NCBI GenBank assembly: GCA_029582165.1 | Contig: CM055870.1 | Location: forward strand, 8,427,832 to 8,491,831 | Direction of reading: 5' to 3' | DNA from: Portulaca oleracea | Lineage: Eukaryota > Streptophyta > Magnoliopsida > Caryophyllales > Portulacaceae | Length of the DNA: 64,000 nt | Shown here: positions 49,930-61,194 of the stretch, piece by piece | How positions within the stretch are numbered: the first letter of the stretch is position 1 | Layout of the letters: the number at the start of each line of letters is the position of its first letter | Notes under the pieces: model-generated | The model's database searches: none | What the model was told of the DNA's origin: nothing | The model's input: the letters and a program-made list of their open reading frames with translations, nothing else | Translations under genes and position numbers: made by a program

Positions 49930-50696
49930 CCCACAATATTATAGTTTTGACAGTTGCATATAGAGTTTCTCAAAACAAAATGTAATAGACTATCTTTCAT
50001 GTTTTATGTGTCATTTTTTGAAGGGTTGGTTAAGGTTATGAGTTGTAAATATTTTAATGGTTCTTTTTTACCATGTTTAATCATGACAAGAAGTATCTAG
50101 AAATATGGACATTGCTCTGACTATATACTCTTGGGTACAGGAGCATCATGCATCAATATTACATTACGTCCATAAACCTCATGAAAAATGTTTATTAAAC
50201 TCTACAGTAAATACTCTTAAACTCTAGAAAGAAGAAACATGCTAATAACGATAGTAGAAAAATAAATTTGAAAAATATGATTATATAAAATGTTAATAAT
50301 ACTCTTAAACTCTAGGGAGACAAAAGTATCGTCATAAAATAAAATGTAGAGCAAGTATAAGAGTGAAAAATTTACCCAAAAAATTCATTGAAAAGTATTC
50401 ATAAACTACTCTACTCTACGATAATAATAAAAAAGTTCATTAATTAAGCAGGCCCGAGAGTACAAAGCATGGTACTGCAAAAAGTACAAGCCAATTTTAA
50501 AGAATTGAAAGTAGGTGACATTGACAGAGAATATTTGAGAGATGTTAATAGCTTTACGTTTTGTATCTTAAATACTATAAATTTCGTCAAAGTTTATGCA
50601 TAAAACTATTCATTTTGTTAAACTTTTATCAATAAAAAGTGGAGTAGAGATGGGTGAAAGTAAAAGGATTTATTGCATTGATTGTGAATCTATTAA
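49930..50696. other. Peroxidase 3' flank and AT-rich intergenic DNA
   Basis: It should include the 3' UTR. Short repeats of ACTCTTAAACTCTAG occur near 50213 and 50300. No gene recognised. Confidence 0.45.
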
Positions 50697-50711
50697 TATA
50701 TATAGCTCAAG

Positions 50712-51180
50712 CATAAAGGCTCATCAGTAGGATTTGTCATTCGTAATCACCATAGTCATCTTCGAAAAGTTGGTGCTATGCCAGTTACATCACAGTCCAT
50801 TCTGTTAACAGAAGCCTTGGCTCTCCGTTTTGGTCTTCAACAAGCTATTTTGGAAGACTTCCCAAGAATTCAGATTGAAGGTGATAGTCTTATTCTCATT
50901 CAGGCTATCCAAGGGACCACCCACATACCTTGGCATATGGATATGATTGTTAGAGATATCAAACACTTAATCAAGCAATTGGAAGAGTCTACTATTTGCC
51001 ACATCTTTCAAGAAACAAACTCAGCGGCAGATTGGATGACGAATCTGGGTCATTCTTTACACTCTGCCGGTCTTTGGACATGTAGTCCTGCGACAGACTT
51101 TTCTTTTATTATTCATGCAGATAACTTAGGGAGATGTCTTGATAGAAGGGTCCCCTAAGTTCTTGTTGGTTTTTGTTTAC
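50712..51180 (+). pseudogene. 5'-truncated LINE fragment with RNase H-like domain
   Basis: An open frame from 50712 to 51158 encodes an RVT_3/RNase H-like domain of the kind found at the end of plant LINE ORF2: SSVGFVIRNHHSH, then TEALALRFGLQQAI (active-site Glu context), IQIEGDSLILIQAIQG (active-site Asp context) and CHIFQETNSAADWM. The frame opens without an ATG at the insertion junction. TATATATAGCTCAAG occurs directly before it (ending 50711) and again after it (ending 51242), which looks like a target duplication. A long TA tract lies at the 3' end. Confidence 0.75.
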
Positions 51181-51183
51181 CCA

Positions 51184-51186
<3 letters not shown>

Positions 51187-51236
<50 letters not shown>
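51187..51236. repeat. (TA)n microsatellite
   Basis: About 24 TA units at the 3' edge of the LINE fragment. It probably grew from the LINE tail or from the AT-rich target site. Confidence 0.9.
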
Positions 51237-51242
51237 CTCAAG

Positions 51243-51544
51243 ATTGATGAGAGATAAACTACCAACTACCAATGTTCTAATTCACTTGGATTACTCATAA
51301 ATAGATGATGGACATCCTATCCCTTGCATGCATCCAGGTACAAAACCTAAAAACATAATATAAATGAATTAACTCAGCAGTTGCAAGATAAATTAGTTAA
51401 ACTAAACCATATGATTTTTTGTCAATTGAATAAGAGAGGGGCAGCCCTACTCTGTATGACCATCAATTACAATATTGACATTTAATTTCACTGCACTCGT
51501 TAGATTCATTCAAAGGAAAAGAGACTTTGGACCATTTATTTTTA
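51243..51544. other. Intergenic DNA
   Basis: No gene or element recognised. Confidence 0.4.
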
Positions 51545-52095
51545 ACTAAGGGTGTGTTTGATAGGGATGAAAAATAATTTATGGAAAATGATTTTCCCAT
51601 TTTCTGGTATTTGGTGATTGAAAAATGGAGAAAACAACTTTTCAAGAAAATCATTTCCCCCACCCTTTTCTAAATTATTATTTTTGACTCAAACCTAATG
51701 AAAATCCTTTTTTCCCTCTCCCCCTACTCTTTCTCTCTCCATTCTTTTTCTCTCTCCACCATTTTCTCTCACGCATCGATATGAATATTTCTATCTCATC
51801 TTCTCTCCCTCAATCATACACTCGTTTTAATCTCTCTCCCTCTCGTTTTTCTCTTTTCCACCACTCTCTTTCATGCACCCGTTTTAATATTCCTCCCTCC
51901 CTCTCTCTCCCTCTCTTTCACACACACACACACACGCACACATCCATTTTAATCTTTGCCTCCTCATTGTCAAATAGATGAAAATCGTTTTCCAGGAAAA
52001 TTGTTTTCCTATATGTACCTAACACGGGAAAATACCAAATGAATTCATTTTTTAAGAAAATCATTTTACAAAGAAAACCATTGTCCTTTACACCA
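51545..52095. mobile_element. MITE with GTGTGTTTG ends
   Basis: The left end GGTGTGTTTGATAGG and the reverse complement of the right end, TGTGTGTTTGGTGTAAAGG, are imperfect inverted repeats. The subterminal GAAAATGATTTTCC-type blocks recur inverted near the right end. The middle is CT-rich (about 51710-51960, with a CA run near 51920) and non-coding. Similar in kind to the MITE at 5373. Confidence 0.5.
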
Positions 52096-52499
52096 AACAC
52101 ACACGAAGTAAAATGACAGAAGAAATGCATTAACGTGGTTGTGCTTGCAACATCATCAATTCAATGAGACTATACATAAAAGGAAACAAATCTTAATTGT
52201 CACTCGAATCTATAATCTATAATCTATAATTAATATAATGAAAAAGTTTTTGAAATCCTAAAATAGAGCTATATACCAATCATATCACAATATTTTTCTT
52301 TTTTTTTCTCTAACATTTTTGAATTAAATAAAGATCACATTTTAAATTTATTTTTGTTGATAATGGTGTCAAGAATTTTAAATTGAGTAGGTGAATGATT
52401 GGATATATGATCTGTCATTTTAGTGGACTTGAGAACAAGAACTCAAGTGTCATGGAGTTACCATTCGAGAGGTGATCATTCCGAAAGTGGAGAAGTTTA
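52096..52499. other. Intergenic DNA
   Basis: AT-rich with no recognisable gene or element. Confidence 0.4.
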
Positions 52500-53060
52500 A
52501 TTAGATACTTAGATAATGTTACAGAGAGACAAAGAAATTAGCAAGGATATTACACATCGAATTAAGGTTTGCTAGCAAAAGTGGGAAACAACTTCCGTTG
52601 TGTTGTTGCGTGTTTGATAGGAAAACCCCTCTTAAGCTAAAGGTTAAAGTGTGTTGTATGATAATTAGACCAACAATATTGTGCGACACATTGTTGGGCA
52701 TCCAAGAAGATACACTAATAGAGATTGAACGTGGCGGAGATGAGGATAGTCCCACGAATTTGTTGGTATACTAGGTTGGATAAGTTTAGGAATATCGTCT
52801 ATTGATCTGAACTAGGGTGGCACAAATCGATGATTTGTGAGAGTATAGACTGAGGTCTGAGATTGTTTGGGCACGTCCTGAGGAGAAGTGTAGATACCCT
52901 TGTTAGTAAGTGTGAAGAGATTAGTATACCCATGAACCGTGGCAAGAGTGTGTTGGATAAAGTAACCCAGATTCGTGAATCATTTTTTGCAGAAGAAGAT
53001 AGGTATGCGGCCCGTGGTTTCCTTCTCAATGAACTTGGCGAGCATACCCTGCATTGATTC
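52500..53060 (+). pseudogene. Decayed LINE reverse-transcriptase C-terminal fragment
   Basis: Translated with frameshifts and stops, the plus strand shows the order seen at the end of plant non-LTR reverse transcriptases: YLDNVTERQ (for YLGSxIQxDG), THRI/KVGN, PLLSLKVKVCCMIIRPTILCDT (for PLKLKGKFYRTAIRPAMLYGT), then LRLFGHVLRRSVD (for LRWFGHVxRR). Too damaged to encode a protein. Confidence 0.65.
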
Positions 53061-53299
53061 ACACTTGTTCTGGGTTGGTATTAATTGTGCTTGACTGGAG
53101 CAGTTCAAGAAGACCTGAATTGGGGTGCCGATGGTAGGTGATTCTAGAATAAATTAATTGTAATAAATTAATATGAAAATTCAATAAAATAATATGTTTC
53201 TAAAAATAATATATTTCGAATTTTCATTTCTCCACTAGACTATTATTTGTATTTTATTTCTGTGTTGTTTATAACTAATCAGTTCACTTTCATCAAAAT

Positions 53300-53750
53300 C
53301 AAAAATTTATGGTGCGGGTGAAGATGATCCATGGATATATGAGGGGGTTTGGGATACAAACATCGCTCATGGCGGAGCTTGAAGCAGCCATACAAGGTCC
53401 TGGCTATGGTGAAGGGAATGCGAATCAAACAACTTGAATTATAAGTTGTCTCTCTCTCATGGTGGTGCATATGACAACAGACATTGAAAAGTATCAACAT
53501 GCAAAAATTAATTCCCTAGTCAACTAATGTAGGATATGGGTTACTGTGGATGAGTGACTTTCTGTTAGCAGGAAACAAATCAAGTGGCAGACAAGGTTGC
53601 GAATCTATCATATCCCTCGATACTGGTCTCACTAATATTAACTTTTTAAATGAACCGCCTAGGGAGGTTCAACACTTGCTCTATGTGAATTGCATGAGAG
53701 CTCCTGATCTTTATGTTATGCAATGCTATGATTTTATTTGAATAAAAAGG
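53300..53750 (+). pseudogene. Decayed LINE RNase H-like fragment
   Basis: In broken frames the plus strand encodes IHGYMRGFGIQTSLMAELEA (RNase H core with the active-site Glu context), GMRIKQLEL, LMVVHM and later RKQIKWQTRLRIYHIP (for FREANxVADxLA). It is a second, more decayed RVT_3 fragment, distinct from the one at 50712. Confidence 0.6.
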
Positions 53751-54020
53751 TTTCCACCCACCTTTTCCACAAAAAAAGTCAATTATTACTTGATACACCT
53801 TGGAATATCTACCTATTTCCACCTGGGCGTTAAATTTTAAAAAACAATTCGTTAATATTCATAGTAAAATTCATCAATATTATTACAAAATTTATAATTA
53901 TTTTTAAAATTGATCTATATTTTATATAATCACATAAAAATTAACTTATTTTAATGTACGTGGTGAATTTACTCATAGACAGATACACCGAAAATAACTT
54001 CAATTTTGCTGAAATAAGTG
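53751..54020. other. AT-rich intergenic DNA
   Basis: Nothing recognised. Confidence 0.4.
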
Positions 54021-54540
54021 TTTTTGGCTCAAAATAATCCGAAGTTGGAGGTCATTGGCTGAAAATAATCCAAACTCACTTTTTGGCTAAAAATAATCCA
54101 AACTTGTAACTTATTTACTGGGGCTAAACCGAAATATATTTTCGGCGTTGGAATGTTGACTGGGTTGCCTGAGCATGTGTTTCTTTAATTGATTTTGGTT
54201 TTGAATTTTATTTTTAAGCTTATTTAGACCCCAACTCACTTAAACTTATAATGACATGACAATAGATTAAAAATAAAAACACTTTAACATAATAAAAGTT
54301 GAGTTCGAGTTTAAGTGAGTTGGGGTCTAAATAAGCTTAAAAACAAAATTCAAAACCTAAATCAATTAAATAAACATGGGCTTAAGTTGCCCAATCAACA
54401 TTCCGATGCCGGAAATTGATTTCGATTTAGTCCGAATAAATGGGTTACAAACTTGGATTATTTTCAGCCAAAAAGTAAATTTGAATTATTTTCAGCCAAT
54501 GAACTCCACTTTAATAAGTAGATTATTTTGAGCCAAAATC
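54021..54540. mobile_element. Foldback element with about 250-bp arms
   Basis: The sequence folds back on itself almost end to end. The left arm begins TTTTTGGCTCAAAATAATC, and the reverse complement of the right arm gives TTTTGGCTCAAAATAATC, then GTCATTGGCTGAAAATAATCC, the GGCGTTGGAATGTTGACTGG block and GCTTATTTAGACCCCAACTC at the centre. The loop is only some tens of bases (about 54255-54300). No coding capacity. A shortened relative is at 18676. Confidence 0.8.
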
Positions 54541-55159
54541 CTTGGATAGTTTGTGTGCCACTTGCAGCACAAAGAATCAGGAATTGATTAGCCCATTATC
54601 CATTTATTCGGACTAAATCGAAATCAATTTCCGGCATCGGAAGAATCGGGAATTGATTAGCCCATTATCCATTTATCCCGTACGCCTAGAACAACCTCGT
54701 TAGTTAACCGCCTAATGGAGCGCACTTAACATTCGTTTTGATTATGTGAACCAAACTGAGCATTCATAAAAATCTTATGTTCATCTAGATTTCTGCTTCT
54801 CCTGCGCAAAAATTTTCTACACCCTAAATTTTCTCCCTCCAATCTTTCCTGTCTCTTCTTCTATCTCTCACTCCCCGTATCTGATTCTTTGTTTCTCTCT
54901 CCAATTTCCCCTCCCAAAAGCCCCCTTTTTTGCTTGCTTTTTTCAAACCCTTTTGCATTTTTCAATCCCCCAATTCTCTATTTCGAATTGGGGTTTCCCC
55001 CTTGCTTTGGGATTTTTCAAGTTTAGCATCATTCTGAAGATTTCATTTATTAGGGTTGTCGATTGGGATTGTTGGCATTTGGAGTTGCATGTGGAGGATG
55101 TTACAGGCGGTATGATATTAGGGTTTTGAAAGAGATTAATTTGAGGTTTTTTGTTGAAA
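54541..55159 (+). promoter_or_regulatory. SP1 promoter and 5' leader region
   Basis: After a 36-bp tandem duplication (54572-54676) the region becomes strongly pyrimidine-rich (54790-55010: TCTCTC, CCCC and TTTTC runs), as in many plant 5' leaders. The start of transcription cannot be fixed from sequence. Confidence 0.45.
54572..54676. repeat. 36-bp direct duplication around a transposon scrap
   Basis: Two 36-base copies beginning AAGAATC(A/G)GGAATTG, with one mismatch (54572-54607 and 54641-54676), flank a 33-base filler. The filler matches the neighbouring foldback arm (TCGGACTAAATCGAAATCAA). Confidence 0.85.
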
Positions 55160-58100
55160 ATGCTGCCATGGGGCGGATTCAGTTGTTGTTTGAGTGCTGC
55201 TGCACTATACCTTCTTGGAAGAAGTAGCGGGAGGTTTGATCAATTGTATTTTGATGTTTTGTATTGTTTTTCAGTTTATTTTTGCATTTGGGTTGTGTAA
55301 TTTTGTTTGATTTATGATTGATTTCAGGGATGCTGATGCTCTAAGATCTGTTGCTCGAGTTAATCAGTTGAAAGATTTGGGTGAGTGAATTAATTTTCTT
55401 TTCCTCAATTGTTCTTAGCTTGTTTAATTTGTGATGATGAATTGATACTAAACCAGTGTTGGGTTTTTAAATGTTTAATGAGGATGACAACAGAGTGGCA
55501 GCATTTTGTGAATTGCATTGTTTATGTGTTAACCATTACTTCTATCACCTTCTAAATTAGTGTTGCATTGAGCCTGCATTTGCAAGTTGCAATCATAGTT
55601 TGAAGTTTTAGCAGTTGATGTTGGCCTATTTTCTGCTTTCATGTTCTTACCTTTTGAAATGGTTTCTGCATTGCTATCCAACACTAACTAATCTTCTCTA
55701 ATGTCTGTCTAGCACAACTGCTAGATACTGCATGCAAGGTTATACCTTTGGTGGTTTCGGTTTCGGGACGAGTTGGGTCTGAGACTCCAATAAAGTGTGA
55801 ATACAGTGGTTTGAGAGGTGTCATTGTGGAAGAAACGGTATGTTACTCTCTAAATTATCCGTTCAAATAGCATAGTTTCAAAAGAATCAGAATCCCCTGT
55901 ATATCTCCGGTTTTGTCTAAAGATGTGAAAATCTGTTTTGATTCCTGGAAAGACAGCTTTTATAAATCAAGTTAGCATATGATAAACTAGAAATAATGTT
56001 TATTTTTGACCGTGAGAAGAAATGTGCTGTTAGCTTGTTTTTCTTAGACAAATGTGCTTACATTTTGATAGATGTCATTTTTCGGTTTGTGTCAGGCTGA
56101 GCAACACTTCTTGAAGCACAATGATGCTGGTTCATGGGTGCAGGATTCTGCTTTAATGCTTTCCTTGAGTAAGGAAGTGCCATGGTACCTGGTAATATTT
56201 TTCCCTGTGTGATTCAGTTGGTTGAATGTGTTTTTTTACTATCTTGGTGGAGGACAAGGACTGTGTATGCCTGAGGACTAATTAAGAGTGTGATTTTCAT
56301 TTTGTAAGGATGACGGGACCGGCAGGATTTTTGTAGTGGGAGCACGAAATGCCAGCGGGCTGGAATTAACCACTGGAAGTGAGGTTTTCGAAGAGTCAGG
56401 TCGATCCCTTGTCAGAGGAACTTTGGACTATCTCCAAGGTCTAAAGGTATGCCTTTTCTCTCCTTCAATAAATTGAAGTCACGTTATTTTTTGCTCTGCT
56501 GACAGCATAATTGTTTTTCAGATGCTTGGAGTCAAGCGTATCGAACGAGTTCTTCCCACTGGGACATCCTTGACCGTTGTAGGTGAGGTATGCACAATAG
56601 CTGTATTCACTGAACATAAACTTGCACAAAACTTTGGAGATTCCTTTATTATTATTATTTTTGATTTTATGGAATTCCTACAATATTATTTTAAGTGTTC
56701 CTGAACTTTTCAAATAACTCTGGAATTGTTAGAAGATCTCAGATTTGTTGATGAGCTCTGAAATTTCTATACTGTTACTCACATTTGTAGATCATCGGAG
56801 GTGTTATTATTTTTTCTTAGGGCTCCATTTGATTCTTGGAAACTAAGTTGGGAGCAAAAAGAAATTGTAAAATGATTTTATTTCTTTCATTTGGCTTAAA
56901 GAAAATTTGAAGAATAGGAGCTAGATGGATAACATCGTGGAAAATTATTTTTGTCAGCACATTTTCCTAACAGAATTTAGAGTATATTGAGGGATCGGTG
57001 GGCAAGAAGGGATTTTTAAATTAAATTAGCAAGGAGACAGACATTTTCTTTCTATTTTATTTTCCTTAGTAAAACAGATCCTAAGAGTGCTCAGTGGAGA
57101 TCTACAATGGATTCTGATTATTCAATTTCATAAAATATCTGAAAGTTTCATAAAGCAGAAGTGATTGTAGCTAGTAAGCTCAAGACCAATCTAAGGAGAA
57201 AAAAATAAATTGGTTTCAATTTTGAGGTGCATTGTCTGTGAAACCAGATTTTTATGCTTGTGAGGGCTCATGAATGTTATCATACAGAGTGTAGTGAGCT
57301 CCCTTTCTCTGTTTGAAATGGCACTGATTAAGTGGGTTGGATCATGAATATCATTGAAGCAGGCTGCACAGCATGTGCCAAAAAAAAGATGTTTGGCCAT
57401 ATGCTTAAGCATACACATTCAATAAAATTGTTTAATCATATATGTTTAAGTTCATTTATTGTCGTCCTGTACAAAAAGTTTCTTTCTTGTTATGCTGAAG
57501 CTTACAATTTTTCTTTGAGATGTGGGTCTTTCCTTTGAATCTTATTGTTGATTTTTCTTTCTGTTGATAGGCTGTCAAAGATGACGTGGGAACCATTCGT
57601 GTCCAGCGTCCCCACAAGGGGCCCTTCTATGTTACTCCAAAGACCCTTGATCAACTCATAGCGAACTTGGGAAAGTGGGCTAGGTATTCTACATCTAATT
57701 CCTGTTTTAATATATATAATATTTTTTTATAATGTGACCTGCAGTATATGACAGATTGATGTATCAGGTTGTATAAGTTTGCCTCCCTGGGCTTTACTGT
57801 ATTCGGAGTTTATCTCATTGCCAAGCATGCTGTTGGGTTTATCCTGGAGAGAAGACGTCGTTCGGAGTTGCATAAACGGTATGATGCTGCTGTTTCATTA
57901 AACTTCTTACTGGTATCTTATTTATGTGGAGTGGAAAACATGTCTTTTAGAGATCAACCGGATGCTCATGTATCATGCGTAGACTGACTTATAATAAACT
58001 GAAGCTGATCGTCTTGTTCTTTGTCTCTGTGTGTGTGCGTGTGTGTTTGTTTGTTTGTTTTTTTTTTTTTTTTTTTGGGGGGGGGGGGGGTTGGTTCATC

Positions 58101-60785
58101 ATTTGTAAAGCTCAATTACATCAGACCTTTTCTAAAGCTAGTTTAATATGAGGGGTGGATAAATCATTTGTTTTGTTAGAATGTTAGGTATTGGCAAACA
58201 TGATTGATAATTCGGATACTTGTTTGCTCATTCTTGTGAGTCAAGATATGATAAAAATCCACTGTTGTGTATTTTTTGTGATCAAGGAATTGCTTTATCA
58301 TTGCAGCCATTTGATCTATAGGAAGGGTGTTAGAAGATGATTATTATTTGTGGGAGATTGTTAAAGTGTTGTCACTATTGATAGATATGTATTAGGTTGC
58401 TGAAAGTTGTATTGAACTAGTGAGATCCCATATTCTTGTCTTGTTCAATAAAGAACTGTGTTAAATATGAATGGCCTGGATTGGATTCTGTAAGTAAATC
58501 AATCGTCATTCTGTACGCGATGATGGCTGAGTATCCCGTTTAAGATCTGGGGCAATGGTAGTCTTAGCTCGTTCATACTTGGACATTGTGGAATCATGTT
58601 TCATAAGCCACCTTGATGGGTTTTCTTATTGCTCTTGCCTCTGTAACTAGGCCTGAAGTCCTGAACTTTATTGGAGTTTTGTAAGGATATCACTGCCATG
58701 AATACATGGAATCATATCTGCTTTACTGTTTATATGTGACCTTCAAAGCTAATTCTGATTCATTCATTGAGGCTGTCTTAATTCTTATCTCATTTTTGAT
58801 GCCAGCAAAGTTCTTTTTGTTAAAATTTTTCTTTCTATTATGAGTTGTTCCTCCATAACATTATGAGTTGTTTTTGGCTTGGATTCAGTGGCTGTATGGA
58901 TGAATAAATGGATTATTGAATATGAACTGTTCCAACTTTTGCTGCTTCAGATGATAGTTGGAGAAAGATATGTGGTTCTTCTGTCGCAGTTTTGTTGCTC
59001 ATCAGTTAGACTCCTAGTGCAAAACAATAACTTTTTGTTACATTCACGCCAACCATTGTGCTGAATGGTAGGGTTGTACTGTACGTGGTTCATATTCATA
59101 CAGGGGCTATTTTTTTGGGTTCCGTTATTCATCATGTTCTGTCTGTAAGCAGGTGCTTGAAACGTCTCTCTCACAGTGGAGTTATCTTAATGGTTTTGTC
59201 TTGCTTGCTCCTGTGTTGAAAGCTTGAAATTATTCTTGTAAATTGCATACTTTTTTGCTAAAATGATTGATTGTCTGTACTTTTCTGTATTCCTTCTCCC
59301 TCTTTACTGAATTATTATTCCTTTGCCCAACCAGGGTTTTGGCAGCAGCAGCTAAAAGATCTGCAGAGGATGGTGATGCTACTTCCCTCATCTCCATATG
59401 ATTCTTGGATAGTTTTCTTTGGTAATTTCTTAACGGGCGCCTTTTCTTTTTCTATTTTGTACAGGGTCAAGTGAGAAGGATGAGAGTGGATCAGATTCTA
59501 CTAAGAGAGAGGGTTTGATGCCTGATCTCTGTGTGATATGCCTTGAGCAGGAGTACAATGCTGTTTTTGTCCCGTAAGTCCTCAACTGCCTCTATTTATT
59601 CTTACTGGCTTGGAAAGCCTGTATGGTTGGAATAATTGAGCATTGATATGTAACCTCAATTCAGTTCTCCCTTTTGGTGCTTTCCCTGACATGCATTAGC
59701 CACAAATCTCAAGTTCATGTTCTTCTTTGGATGTTATGAAGTGATGGGTTGAAATTCTCTTTTAGATTCTCGATCACCTTGCATGAAGTTGTTATCGAGT
59801 CCTCAGTTATTTGCTAATAATTTGTGTTGGTTTAGGAGCATTAGTTTTAGATTTTAGCCGTGGGCATGTTCTGAGGTGGAATTTGAAAGATTATTGGGTC
59901 ATAATGGTGCTTGGTTTCTATCAGTGGTTGATTCAAGAAGTTTAAGGTCCTGTTTGGCAACCAGTTGTTAGTTGTTTTGACTAATTGTTTGACTTAGTTG
60001 TTTGGATTAGCTATTGGCAGGAAAAGTGTTTTGTGAAGTTAACTTTTTATCAAACATTTCTAATAGATTTTTGACCTTGGTCAGAATGCTAATAGCATCA
60101 AAAATAGCTTTTTAAGACCAAAGAGCTATCTACGAAACATGGCCTAAAACTTGCCTTAGTTATTGGGATCCTGGAATGGGGTCGGATGGCTATGGCAGTG
60201 TTGGTGGGCGCCATGGTTTTTGAGTGTGTTATGTCTTCGTTTGTCAAAAGCAATGTAACAATGATCTAGATTCTCCCTTCAGAAATGGCACTGGCTGTTC
60301 TTCTGGTGGTAAAATTCTGTTGGAGGTAATTTATACTTTGTTTAAAAATGTTATATCAATGATCTCTGTTGTGAGGTATTTCATTGGAAGACATACTCGG
60401 AAAATGGCTGGTGTTTTCTAGTATCTTCTGTCATTTGTGTTATTGAGAGTCTTTATCCTTGTGAAACATTGTCTGGCAGGACTCAAAATGCATATTTCTG
60501 AGAAATGGTACGTGTGCCCTTTTGGATGATGCTTAATTCTGGCATAGGTGTCATATTTTGTTGTTTGGATTCTATAAACTCGTTGATGTTGTGCTGTGAA
60601 AGAAGCATTTGTATGAACTAAATTGTGGTCTGACCACAAACTTACTGATGCATAACTAACTTGGATCATATGATGTGTTCAGGTGTGGACATATGTGCTG
60701 TTGCACATCTTGCTCGTCACATTTGACTAATTGTCCGCTGTGTCGGCGGCGCATCGATCAAGTTGTCAGAACATACAGGCACTGA
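55160..60785 (+). CDS. SP1: SP1-type chloroplast outer-envelope RING E3 ubiquitin ligase
   Basis: Eleven exons (55160-55233, 55328-55380, 55713-55837, 56096-56191, 56309-56446, 56522-56587, 57571-57683, 57768-57878, 59335-59372, 59465-59573, 60683-60785) join with consistent GT-AG splicing to 341 aa; Arabidopsis SP1 is about the same length. Domains: N-terminal membrane segment (about 9-20), a GIDE/intermembrane-space domain with GRVGSETPIKCE and SGRSLVRGTLDYLQGLKMLG, a second membrane segment (about 223-246) followed by ERRRR, and a C-terminal C3HC4 RING (C294-X2-C297, C309-X-H311, C325-X2-C328). In Arabidopsis SP1 ubiquitinates TOC import receptors and so remodels chloroplast protein import. 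Orthology to SP1 and not to SPL1/SPL2 is judged from motif similarity recalled, not aligned. Confidence 0.95.
58061..58090. repeat. T-run followed by 14-G run in SP1 intron 8
   Basis: A long poly-T stretch passes directly into 14 consecutive Gs, after a GT-repeat at 58028-58046. Exact lengths in such runs are unreliable in most sequencing data. Confidence 0.8.
59946..60144. mobile_element. Tourist-like MITE in SP1 intron 10
   Basis: The left end GGTCCTGTTTGGCAA and the reverse complement of the right end, GGCCATGTTTCGTAG, are imperfect inverted repeats. TAA flanks both sides (59943-59945 and 60145-60147). At 199 bp it fits the PIF/Harbinger-derived MITE class, with ends related to the larger element at 45882. 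Confidence 0.7.
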
Positions 60786-61190
60786 AGCAAGCTTGGTTGT
60801 ACACCTCAGTGTAATTTTTACTGATAGGAATTGTACTTTGTACATTCTCATTTCTCAGCATGACAAAATTTTCACTATCCGACTTTTGGCCATCAATCTA
60901 AACGTTTGTATTGTAGTGACATGTTTTGGTGCTGAATTCTTGCCATAATGTTACAGTTGCTATATCTGTAGATATGTATACATGAATTCAGTTTTGGCGG
61001 ACATCGTATATATCCAGTTATCAACCTTTGAGCTCAGCCCCTTTGGCCCAATTTATTACATGTTCTTGGAGTTCGTACTTTAAGTAGTGTGATTGTTCCT
61101 TTTTAGATATCAGGTTTATTCTTAATAGTGTGATTGTTCACTTGCAAATATCATAAAATATAACCTTTAGTAATGTTCTTCTTTTCCAGT
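60786..61190. other. SP1 3' UTR and flank
   Basis: Immediately after the SP1 stop. No polyadenylation signal stands out and nothing else was recognised. Confidence 0.4.
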
Positions 61191-61194
61191 AATG

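Noticed and set aside
57769..57987. Separate 72-aa gene
   Set aside because: It is SP1 exon 8 read through into the following intron.
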